DNA from: JBHHZM01 sp046758065 | Lineage (GTDB): Bacteria > Pseudomonadota > Alphaproteobacteria > JAAXGF01 | Reading direction: 5' to 3' | Assembly: GCA_046758065.1 (NCBI GenBank) | Contig: JBHHZM010000097.1 | Span: forward strand, 1-11,555 | Length of the DNA: 11,555 bases | Shown: positions 1 through 5,739 of the stretch, in pieces | Layout: each line of letters opens with the position of its first letter | How positions within the stretch are numbered: position 1 is the stretch's first letter | Position numbers and translations under genes: made by a program | Notes under the pieces: model-generated | Database searches by the model: none | What the model saw: the letters and a program-made list of their open reading frames with translations, nothing else | Told to the model about the DNA's origin: nothing

Positions 1-225
1 CTGTTCCCGTTCTGCCGGCTGTCGGGCCCGGCCAACGTGCTCATCATGCCCGGGCTGCACGCCGCCAACATCGCCTCGAAGCTGGTGCAGAAGCTGGGCG
101 GCGGTACGGTGATCGGTCCGCTGCTGATGGGCCTCGAGAAGCCGGCGCAGATCGTCCAGCTTGGAGCGACGGTTTCCGACCTCATCAATCTGGCCGCCTT
201 CGCCGCCGTCGATGCCGATCGCTAA
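1..225 (+). CDS. maeB: NADP-dependent malic enzyme, C-terminal end (partial)
   Basis: The window opens inside this gene; only the last 74 codons and a TAA stop are present. The visible residues (FCRLSGPANVLIMPGLHAAN, then GGGTVIGPLLMGLEKP and ATVSDLINLAA) match the end of the phosphotransacetylase-like domain that follows the catalytic malic domain in the large, roughly 750-residue malic enzymes of proteobacteria. The full enzyme oxidatively decarboxylates malate to pyruvate with NADP, supplying pyruvate and NADPH in the cytoplasm. The C-terminal domain is thought to have a regulatory role, with acetyl-CoA as effector, and is not a working phosphotransacetylase. A stand-alone phosphate acetyltransferase is the alternative, but the RLSGPANVLIMPGLH context is typical of malic enzymes. 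The catalytic part lies outside the window, so activity cannot be judged here. Confidence 0.85.
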   Translation: MFPFCRLSGPANVLIMPGLHAANIASKLVQKLGGGTVIGPLLMGLEKPAQIVQLGATVSDLINLAAFAAVDADR

Positions 226-252
226 TCTGTCCACCGCCGTGGCGCGATCGCG

Positions 253-273
253 TTAACAGGTGATTAAGCTTAA
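253..273 (+). promoter_or_regulatory. CtrA-type binding site (TTAA-N7-TTAA) with an extra TTAA
   Basis: TTAA at 253-256, exactly seven bases, then TTAA at 264-267 reproduces the full CtrA consensus. Read on the minus strand it is TTAA-N7-TTAAC, the extended form. A third TTAA at 270-273 forms the 10-base palindrome TTAAGCTTAA (264-273). Such AT-rich words are rare in this sequence. A -10-like TATGAC at 279-284 would put transcription near 291 and the box at about -38 to -24, overlapping the -35 region as in activated CtrA promoters. It lies 72 bases before the ATG of the PodJ-like gene. The match is seen directly; binding by CtrA is inferred. Confidence 0.6.
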
Positions 274-345
274 GGGCCTATGACAATTGAACTACATCCC
301 CGTTCGGTGTAGGGCTTGCGGTCCGGGGCAACGGTATTTCGATCC

Positions 346-1176
346 ATGCGCAAACATCAACCTCCCTGGTCGGTCAGAGGCGTCAGCCAAGAGGCGCGGG
401 CGAAGGCGGCGAAAGCCGCAGCGCGCCGCCGGATGACCATCGGCGAATGGGTCAACACGACGCTGATCACCGCCGCCAACGACGAACTCAGCAGCGGTGG
501 CGGCGCCCGGACGGCGCAGGCGGATGAGCCGGCGGCGGGAGGCGCGCTCCAGACCGCCCCGCCCGAGGGCGACCTCGCTTGTGCTCTCGGGATCCTGACC
601 CGGATCATCGAACGCAACCAGGCGCAGGGCGCCGCGCAGGAAAAGGCGGTCGCCGCGCTGGTCGAACGCCTCGACGGCGTCGCACGCGCCGACGACACGC
701 TGGGCAAGATCGCCAACCGTTTCGCCGACCTCGACCGGCGCGACCGCACTCTGCTCGCGCTCGCCGAACGGCTCGTCGGCAACGAGCGCAAGAACGAACA
801 GCGGCTCGCCGTGCTGGCCAGCGCCATGAACGTGCTCGCCAACAAGATCGCCGGCGCGAGCGCCGAGGAGTCAGGCAAAATCACCGCGGACGATCTCACC
901 CGCTCGCTCGATTCGCTCAAGTCGGCGATCGACGATCTCGCCGCAAGGGTCGACGAATCGCCGCCGGTAACCGTGATCGAGGCGCCCTACCCGCGCGCCA
1001 CCGGAAACAGGCGGGGCAACGGCGGCGGACCTGGCGCCGAGCCCCCGCCGCATCCGTCGTTCAGCTACGACGAACTCAACCAGCGGGCCATCGACAACAC
1101 CCTGCGTTACGTCGACGACGAGGAACAATCCGCGTCGCGCGGCGGCCTGATGTCGCGCCTGTTCGGCGGTCGCTGA
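346..1176 (+). CDS. Coiled-coil protein with PodJ-like N-terminus (putative polarity factor)
   Basis: This 276-residue protein has no signal peptide or membrane segment and is probably cytoplasmic. Residues 7-40 (PPWSVRGVSQEARAKAAKAA, then MTIGEWVNTTL) match a motif at the start of alphaproteobacterial PodJ and related localisation proteins, typically PWSV-K-G-(V/I)-x-x-x-AR followed by GMTLGEWLN. Residues 45-75 are low complexity. Residues about 80-205 are rich in Ala, Leu, Arg, Asp and Glu with heptad-like spacing, suggesting coiled coil. Residues 206-240 are a Pro/Gly-rich linker, and the tail has FSYDELNQRAIDNTLRYVDD and ends GLMSRLFGGR. PodJ itself is far longer, with a membrane span and a peptidoglycan-binding end, so this is at most a short relative. 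ATG 346 is preferred over an in-frame TTG at 316 because the conserved motif begins just after it, although no strong Shine-Dalgarno is seen. The CtrA-like box upstream fits a cell-cycle role, which is inferred. Confidence 0.75.
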   Translation: MRKHQPPWSVRGVSQEARAKAAKAAARRRMTIGEWVNTTLITAANDELSSGGGARTAQADEPAAGGALQTAPPEGDLACALGILTRIIERNQAQGAAQEKAVAALVERLDGVARADDTLGKIANRFADLDRRDRTLLALAERLVGNERKNEQRLAVLASAMNVLANKIAGASAEESGKITADDLTRSLDSLKSAIDDLAARVDESPPVTVIEAPYPRATGNRRGNGGGPGAEPPPHPSFSYDELNQRAIDNTLRYVDDEEQSASRGGLMSRLFGGR

Positions 1177-1185
1177 AGCTCCGGT

Positions 1186-2304
1186 TCAGGCGCCGACGGC
1201 TTCCGCCGCCGGCTGGTAGGGGTGTCCAAGGTCGTCGGCCACCGCCTGATAGGTGATGGCCCCGTGATGAACGTTGAGACCGTTCATCAGGTGCGGATCG
1301 TCCCTGAGCGCCTGCTTGTAGCCCTTATCGGCGAGCGCGACGGCGAACGGCAGCGTCGCGTTGTTGAGGGCGAAGGTCGAAGTGCGCGCCACCGCGCCGG
1401 GCATGTTGGCGACGCAGTAGTGCACCACGTCGTCGACCACGTAGATGGGATCGGCGTGGGTCGTCGGCCGGCTGGTCGCGAAGCAGCCGCCCTGGTCGAT
1501 CGCCACGTCGACCACGACCGAACCGCGCCGCATGGCGCTTATCATCTCGGCGGTGACCAGCTTGGGCGCCTCCGCGCCGGGCACGAGCACGGCGCCGACA
1601 ACCAGATCGGCGCCCTCGACGTGGCGCTCGATCGCCTCGACGGTCGAATAGATGGTGTTGAGCACCGGCCCGAACTGCATATCGAGTTCCTGAAGACGGT
1701 GCACCGACTTGTCGATCACCGTGACATGCGCTTCGAGCCCCATCGCCATGCGCGCGGCGTTGGTGCCGACCACGCCGCCGCCGATGATCACCACCCGCGC
1801 GGCGGCGACGCCGGGAACGCCGCCGAGCAGCGTGCCGCGCCCGCCCTGTTCCATTTCGAGACAATGAGCCCCCGCCTGAATGGACATGCGCCCGGCGACC
1901 TCGCTCATCGGGGCGAGCAGGGGCAGGCCGCCGCGTGAATCGGTGACCGTCTCGTAAGCGATCGCGACGCAGCCCGATTCCATCAGAAGCCTGGTCTGTT
2001 CCGGATCGGGAGCGAGGTGCAAATAGGTGAACAACACCTGGCCCTCGCGCAACATGCGGCATTCCTGTGGCTGCGGCTCCTTGACCTTCACCACCATGTC
2101 GGCGGTGGCGAAAATTTCCTCCACCGCGTCGACGATGCGCGCGCCGGTGGCGGTGTAATCGGCATCGTCGAGACCGATTTCATGGCCCGCGTTTTTCTGC
2201 ACCATCACCTGATGGCCGTGGTGCACCAGCTCGCGCACGCTCGACGGCGTAAGTCCGACGCGATACTCGTGGGTTTTGATTTCCCTGGGCACTCCGATCA
2301 ACAT
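1186..2304 (-). CDS. ald: Alanine dehydrogenase
   Basis: The 372-residue product has the usual length and reversibly converts L-alanine plus NAD to pyruvate, ammonia and NADH in the cytoplasm. It begins MLIGVPREIK, the family signature. The substrate and catalytic residues fall at their classical positions: Arg15, Lys75 (VVKVKEPQ), His96 (YLHLAPD) and Asp270 (VVVDVAID). The NAD-binding Rossmann turn GGGVVG is at 175-180, with Asp198 at the end of the next strand as the likely ribose-binding acid. The C-terminal part NMPGAVARTSTFALNNATLP is also typical. The frame stays open 14 codons further upstream, but ATG 2304 is chosen because it starts the conserved signature and has GGAGG five bases before it. 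It follows the dioxygenase gene by 108 bases on the same strand and probably has its own promoter. Its stop faces the PodJ-like gene across only nine bases. Confidence 0.95.
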   Translation of the reverse strand: MLIGVPREIKTHEYRVGLTPSSVRELVHHGHQVMVQKNAGHEIGLDDADYTATGARIVDAVEEIFATADMVVKVKEPQPQECRMLREGQVLFTYLHLAPDPEQTRLLMESGCVAIAYETVTDSRGGLPLLAPMSEVAGRMSIQAGAHCLEMEQGGRGTLLGGVPGVAAARVVIIGGGVVGTNAARMAMGLEAHVTVIDKSVHRLQELDMQFGPVLNTIYSTVEAIERHVEGADLVVGAVLVPGAEAPKLVTAEMISAMRRGSVVVDVAIDQGGCFATSRPTTHADPIYVVDDVVHYCVANMPGAVARTSTFALNNATLPFAVALADKGYKQALRDDPHLMNGLNVHHGAITYQAVADDLGHPYQPAAEAVGA

Positions 2305-2357
2305 GGCGTCCTCCGAACCCTGCCTCATGCTCCCCGACAGCCGCAAGCGGCGGCGCG

Positions 2358-2386
2358 AAGATGCGGCAGCGATCGGGCGCGGTCAA
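2358..2386 (-). promoter_or_regulatory. Candidate sigma-70-type promoter of ald
   Basis: On the minus strand TTGACC (2381-2386) is followed after 17 bases by CATCTT (2358-2363). The -35 is good and the -10 is weak. It sits in the 108-base gap before ald and would give a leader of roughly 45 bases that contains the small inverted repeat GCCGC-AA-GCGGC (2340-2351) and the GGAGG ribosome site (2310-2314). The match is seen directly; function is inferred. Confidence 0.35.
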
Positions 2387-2412
2387 CCCGATTCCGTCAC
2401 CGCGACAAGCGC

Positions 2413-3189
2413 CTACGAGAACGCGAACGCCGCCATGCTGAGGCTGGCGTAGGCGAAGCTCGCGTGCAGCCGCCGGCCGCGCGCGCCCGGCCCGCCGGCG
2501 CCCAGCGCCACCAGCAGCGGCAGGAAGTGGTCGGCGGTCGGGTGGTTGCGACGCGCCTCGGGCGCAAGGTTCAAATATTGCACAAGATCGCCCTCGCGAC
2601 CGCCCTCGACCATCTCGACCAGCCAGTCGTCGAAGGCCGCGGCCCAAGGGAGCGCCGGGTCGTCGCGGGCGCCGCGCTCGGCGAGATTATGCGTCACGTT
2701 GCCGCTGGCGAGCACGAGCACGCCGTCGTCGCGCAAGGGAGCGAGCGCGCGCCCCAGCGCGAGATGACGGGTGGCGTCGTCGCCGGCTTCGATCGAGAGC
2801 TGCGCGACCGGCACGTCGGCCGCGGGATACATCAGCATCAGCGGCTGCCAGGCGCCGTGATCGAGGCCGCGCTCGCCGTCGGTCTCGCAGTCGAACCCCG
2901 CCCCGGTGACGAGGCCGGCGGCGCGGCGGGCGAGGGCGGGTGCCCCGGGCGCCGGGTAACGCAGGCGGTAGAGCGGTTCGGGGAAGCCGTAGAAGTCGTG
3001 GATGGTCTCGGGCCGCGCCGCCGTCGCAATCCGCAACGGCGCGGCTTCCCAATGCGCCGAGACGCACAGGATCGCCCGCGGCGCGCCGAGCTCGGGTCCG
3101 AGCCGGCGCAGGAAGTCGGCGACGGCGAGCGGCTCGACGACGATCGTCGGCGGTCCGTGCGAGACGAAGAGCGCGGGAAAGCGCGTCAC
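2413..3189 (-). CDS. DODA-type extradiol aromatic ring-opening dioxygenase (LigB family)
   Basis: This 258-residue protein belongs to the class III extradiol dioxygenases (4,5-DOPA dioxygenase/YgiD branch), single-domain metalloenzymes that open catechol-type rings. It begins FPALFVSHGPP with the first metal-ligand candidate His11. His46 in CVSAHWE and His221 in HPTADHFLPLL complete the likely metal triad. His111 (LDHGAW) and His167 (SGNVTHNL) are the conserved second-shell or catalytic histidines. HDFYGFPEPLY (64-74) is also characteristic. Length is normal for the family. The start is GTG at 3189, fixed by GAGGAG (3199-3204) nine bases before it, which overlaps the TGA of the flavin-binding gene and suggests translational coupling. 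The true substrate cannot be told from sequence: bacterial YgiD proteins act on DOPA in vitro, but physiological roles are unclear. No tyrosine hydroxylase or other catechol-producing gene is seen nearby. Confidence 0.88.
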   Translation of the reverse strand: MTRFPALFVSHGPPTIVVEPLAVADFLRRLGPELGAPRAILCVSAHWEAAPLRIATAARPETIHDFYGFPEPLYRLRYPAPGAPALARRAAGLVTGAGFDCETDGERGLDHGAWQPLMLMYPAADVPVAQLSIEAGDDATRHLALGRALAPLRDDGVLVLASGNVTHNLAERGARDDPALPWAAAFDDWLVEMVEGGREGDLVQYLNLAPEARRNHPTADHFLPLLVALGAGGPGARGRRLHASFAYASLSMAAFAFS

Positions 3190-3198
3190 GGCGGCGCG

Positions 3199-3204
3199 CT
3201 CCTC
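3199..3204 (-). promoter_or_regulatory. Ribosome binding site inside the upstream stop codon (coupling)
   Basis: On the minus strand the stop of the flavin-binding gene and the Shine-Dalgarno of the dioxygenase are merged in TGAGGAG. The GAGGAG is nine bases from GTG 3189. This decides the non-ATG start and implies that ribosomes finishing the first gene help start the second. Confidence 0.6.
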
Positions 3205-3817
3205 AGTCCGGCCGCAGCATGGTGAACACGCCGTCGACCACGGTATAGTCCATGTAGCCGAGCCGCGCGACGGGCCGGAATTTGCGCATGTCGATCAGGC
3301 CGTCCGAAACGATGCCGTCGTCGATGTGAACCCCGAGCACCGTGCCGAGCACGATGGCGTTCGACGATTCGGGGTCGTCGCAGGGAAGCTCAACGGTCTT
3401 GAGGTAACGGCATTCGAAATGCGCCGGCGCGCCCTTGACGCGCGGCGGCCGGACCCGGCGGGAGGGCAACGTCTCGAGCCCGGCGAGCGTGAATTCGTCG
3501 ACCTCGGGCGGTGCCTCGGCCGAGGTCGCGTTCATTCGTTCGCTCAGCGCCTCGGGCACGATGTTGACGACGAACTCGCCGGTCTCCTCGGCGTTGCGCC
3601 GCGAATCCTTGTGCCCGTGAGACGGCCGTCGTCCGCCGGGGCAGAACATGACGATCGCCGGGCCGGTGGCGACCGCGTTGAAGAAACTGTAGGGCGCGAG
3701 GTTGAGAACGCCGTCGCGGCCCAGCGTCGAGATCCAGCCGATGGGCCGCGGCACGACCAGGCTCTTGAAGGGATCGCGGGCCAGGCCGTGGTCGTTTCTC
3801 GCCGGCTCGTAATACAT
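3203..3817 (-). CDS. Flavin-reductase-like FMN-binding split-barrel protein
   Basis: The 204-residue product fits the flavin reductase-like (DIM6/NTAB) family of FMN-binding split barrels. Evidence is the N-terminal block VVPRPIGWISTLGRDG (21-36), NLAPYSFFNAVATGPAIVMF (39-58), in which the asparagine and the following loop normally contact FMN, the KDSRRNAEETGEFVVNIV segment (70-87), and a C-terminal strand HFECRYLKTVEL. Members bind FMN; some reduce free flavin with NAD(P)H for partner monooxygenases, while many have no assigned reaction. The ATG at 3817 begins the domain (MYYEPARNDHGLARDPFKSL). The reading frame remains open far upstream, but that overlaps the GST gene and shows no homology. 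It lies 14 bases after the GST stop and 13 before the dioxygenase start, so the three are probably co-transcribed. A flavin donor role beside an aromatic dioxygenase is plausible but not shown. Confidence 0.88.
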   Translation of the reverse strand: MYYEPARNDHGLARDPFKSLVVPRPIGWISTLGRDGVLNLAPYSFFNAVATGPAIVMFCPGGRRPSHGHKDSRRNAEETGEFVVNIVPEALSERMNATSAEAPPEVDEFTLAGLETLPSRRVRPPRVKGAPAHFECRYLKTVELPCDDPESSNAIVLGTVLGVHIDDGIVSDGLIDMRKFRPVARLGYMDYTVVDGVFTMLRPD

Positions 3818-3831
3818 GCTCGCGGGACGCC

Positions 3832-4524
3832 TCAGGCGCTGCGCATCTCGCGCGCGGTCACTCCCGAGGCGCTGCCGTCGGCGTATTTGACGTAGGATTC
3901 GATGTAATAGTCGTCCGAATGCGCCGTCGCCCGCACGCTCTCGCGCTCGCGCATCGCCGTGAGCCAGGCCTTGAGCCGGGGACAGTCGTCGGGAATGGCG
4001 ACTCCCCGGTAGTGGGTGAGCGCGGCGAAGCGCTCGAAATGGGGGTAGAAGGCGATGTCGACCAGCGAAATGTCCCCGCCCAGCCAGTAAGGCGCGGCGC
4101 CGAGCCGGGCGAGGCCCTCGGTTTCCATGAAGCGGAGCTGCGTCGTCAGTGCGGCGGCGATGTCGCCGCGTTTCTCGGGGTCGCGTTCGAGCAATACCTT
4201 GTAGAAGGAAACGCTGAAGCGCGTATTGGCGAAGTCGATCCAGATGCGCGCCGCGGCCCGGCGCGCCGGATCGGCCGGCATCAGCGGCGGCTCGGGCCAG
4301 GTCTCCTCGATGAACTCGTTGATGATCGCCGATTCGTAGATCACGGTGTCGCCGCGCTTGAGCACGGGCACCTTGCTGTAGGGTGAGACCGCCTCGAACC
4401 ACGCCGGCTTGTTCGACAGATCGACCTCGCGATGGGCGTAATCGAGACCCTTCTCCCTGAGGGCGATATGCGTGCGCTGGGCAAACGGGCAAACTTCGGC
4501 GGTGATGAACTCGAGCTCGGCCAT
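3832..4524 (-). CDS. Glutathione S-transferase family protein
   Basis: This 230-residue cytosolic GST has both domains. The N-terminal thioredoxin fold covers about residues 1-80: the start CPFAQR (12-17) places a cysteine where omega- and related cysteine-type GSTs have their catalytic residue. VPVL (52-55) carries the conserved cis-proline, and ESAII (64-68) is the glutathione gamma-glutamyl binding corner. The helical C-terminal domain follows (about 90-215), with GGDISLVDIAFYPHF (149-163) holding the conserved folding aspartate. A Cys-type active site suggests thiol transfer or dehalogenase/reductase-like activity more than classical conjugation, but the substrate is unknown. ATG 4524 is supported by GGAGG nine bases upstream. 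It is first in a tight set with the flavin-binding and dioxygenase genes. A maleylacetoacetate isomerase is less likely because that family uses a serine motif (SSCS-type) at this place. Confidence 0.9.
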   Translation of the reverse strand: MAELEFITAEVCPFAQRTHIALREKGLDYAHREVDLSNKPAWFEAVSPYSKVPVLKRGDTVIYESAIINEFIEETWPEPPLMPADPARRAAARIWIDFANTRFSVSFYKVLLERDPEKRGDIAAALTTQLRFMETEGLARLGAAPYWLGGDISLVDIAFYPHFERFAALTHYRGVAIPDDCPRLKAWLTAMRERESVRATAHSDDYYIESYVKYADGSASGVTAREMRSA

Positions 4525-4635
4525 GATGGCGATCCTCCCGATCTCGATGCGATACGGACCGTCCCCCTGAGGGCACCGGGGCGCCCTCGTCCCCTCGATA
4601 CGCCATCACCCGGGCGATGTCCAGCGACGGTCGCT

Positions 4636-5628
4636 TCAGTCGAGACGTTCGGCGAGGAGTCGCGCGAGGTCGGTCTCGGGCCGCGCGCCCATGTGCGAAA
4701 TCGCTTCCGCCGCCGCGACGCCGCCGGCGCGGGCGCAGCGGGCCAGGCCCCAGCCCCGGGTGAGGCCGTAAAGGAAGCCCGCGGCGTAGAGATCGCCCGC
4801 CCCGGTGGTGTCGACGACGCGCGCGACCGGCTCGGGATCGACCACATGCACCTCGTCCCCGGCGACGACCACCGAGCCCTTCTCGCTGCGCGTCAGCGCC
4901 GCAATCGCGCAATGGCTGCGCACCGCTTGCAGCGCCGCGTCGAAATCCTCGACCTGATAGAGCGAGACGATCTCGGCCTCGTTGGCGAACAGCACGTCGG
5001 TGTGGTCGGCGACGAGCTCGCGGAATTCGGCGCGGTGGCGATCGACGCAGAACGGATCAGAGAGCGTGAGCGCCACCCGTCGGCCGTGCTCGTGGGCGAT
5101 GCGGTGGGCCTTGCGGAACGCCTGTTTGGCGCCGGGCGGGTCCCAGAGATAGCCTTCGAGATAGGTGATGCGGGCGTCGGCGATCAGCGCTTCGTCGATG
5201 TCGTCGGGGCCGAGTTCGACGCAGGCGCCGAGATAGGTGCACATGGTGCGCTGGGCGTCGGGGGTGACGAAGACAAGGCAGCGCGCGGTCGGCGGGCCGT
5301 CGGTGGCGGGCGGCGTGTCGAAGCCGAGGCCCAAAGCGCGAATGTCGTGGGCGAAGACCCGGCCGAGCATATCGTCGCGCACCATACCGACGAACGCGCC
5401 GCGCCCGCCGCAGGCGGCGAGCCCGGCCAGGGTGTTGGCCGCCGAGCCGCCCGAGACCTCGATGCCCGGTCCCATGCGGTCGTAGAGGAACTCGGCGCGT
5501 TCGGCGTCGATCAACGCCATGGCGCCCTTGACGAGCCCGTGCTCGGCGAGGAACGCATCATCGGCACGGACCAGCACGTCGACGATCGCGTTGCCGATGC
5601 CCACCACGTCGAGCGCCGGTTCCGTCAT
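4636..5628 (-). CDS. Adenosine kinase (PfkB/ribokinase family)
   Basis: The 330-residue protein is a PfkB-family sugar/nucleoside kinase that resembles alphaproteobacterial adenosine kinases, which phosphorylate adenosine to AMP with ATP in purine salvage. It starts DVVGIGNAIVDVLV (7-20). The substrate loop GGSAANT is at 60-66 and GFVGMVRDD-like residues at 78-86. The ATP/anion-hole signature DTTGAGD is at 273-279 with the catalytic base Asp279. NEAEI (216-220) is the usual magnesium/phosphate region. Length is normal. ATG 5628 begins the conserved part and has GAAAGGA eight bases upstream. The frame continues open much further upstream, but through the divergent amidase gene and without homology. 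A 111-base gap separates it from the GST downstream. Substrate specificity is inferred from overall resemblance; another nucleoside or sugar kinase remains possible. Confidence 0.88.
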   Translation of the reverse strand: MTEPALDVVGIGNAIVDVLVRADDAFLAEHGLVKGAMALIDAERAEFLYDRMGPGIEVSGGSAANTLAGLAACGGRGAFVGMVRDDMLGRVFAHDIRALGLGFDTPPATDGPPTARCLVFVTPDAQRTMCTYLGACVELGPDDIDEALIADARITYLEGYLWDPPGAKQAFRKAHRIAHEHGRRVALTLSDPFCVDRHRAEFRELVADHTDVLFANEAEIVSLYQVEDFDAALQAVRSHCAIAALTRSEKGSVVVAGDEVHVVDPEPVARVVDTTGAGDLYAAGFLYGLTRGWGLARCARAGGVAAAEAISHMGARPETDLARLLAERLD

Positions 5629-5663
5629 TGCATCCGTCCTTTCGCCGATCCGCCGCGGCGCGC

Positions 5664-5691
5664 AGTATAATCGCCGGCGGGCGCCGTACAA
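5664..5691 (-). promoter_or_regulatory. Candidate promoter of adenosine kinase gene
   Basis: On the minus strand TTGTAC (5686-5691) and TATACT (5664-5669) are 16 bases apart. The -10 differs from TATAAT at one base. Transcription would begin about 30 bases before ATG 5628, leaving room for the GAAAGGA ribosome site. The same bases read on the plus strand give TATAAT at 5666-5671, facing the amidase. Confidence 0.5.
5666..5671 (+). promoter_or_regulatory. Perfect -10 hexamer facing the amidase gene
   Basis: TATAAT on the plus strand overlaps the -10 of the divergent adenosine kinase promoter. No convincing -35 lies 16-18 bases upstream, so its use for the amidase (ATG 74 bases from the first base of the hexamer) is uncertain. 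It is noted because six AT bases in order are striking in this GC-rich gap. Confidence 0.35.
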
Positions 5692-5739
5692 GCGCCCGGG
5701 CGGGGCGCTGTCCGCTCCTTGCGGAAAGGCGACGTGGCG

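Noticed and set aside
243..252. Palindrome CGCGATCGCG just before the CtrA-like box.
   Set aside because: CG-rich palindromes of this size are frequent in this composition, and nothing ties it to a known regulator.
280..312. Ten-codon frame (ATG 280 to TAG 312) as a leader peptide of the PodJ-like gene.
   Set aside because: It has no run of a regulatory amino acid and no attenuator-like stems; it also overlaps the likely -10 region.
316..345. TTG 316 as start of the PodJ-like protein.
   Set aside because: The conserved motif begins just after ATG 346, and the ten extra residues look unrelated; it cannot be fully excluded because neither start has a strong ribosome site.
2017..3225. Long plus-strand open frame across ald and the dioxygenase.
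   Set aside because: It is antisense to two well-supported genes, has low-complexity composition and no recognisable domain.
4569..4588. GAGGGC...GCCCTC inverted repeat in the gap between adenosine kinase and GST genes, considered as a terminator.
   Set aside because: The stem is six bases with an eight-base loop, no T-run follows on either strand, and such repeats are common by chance at this GC content.
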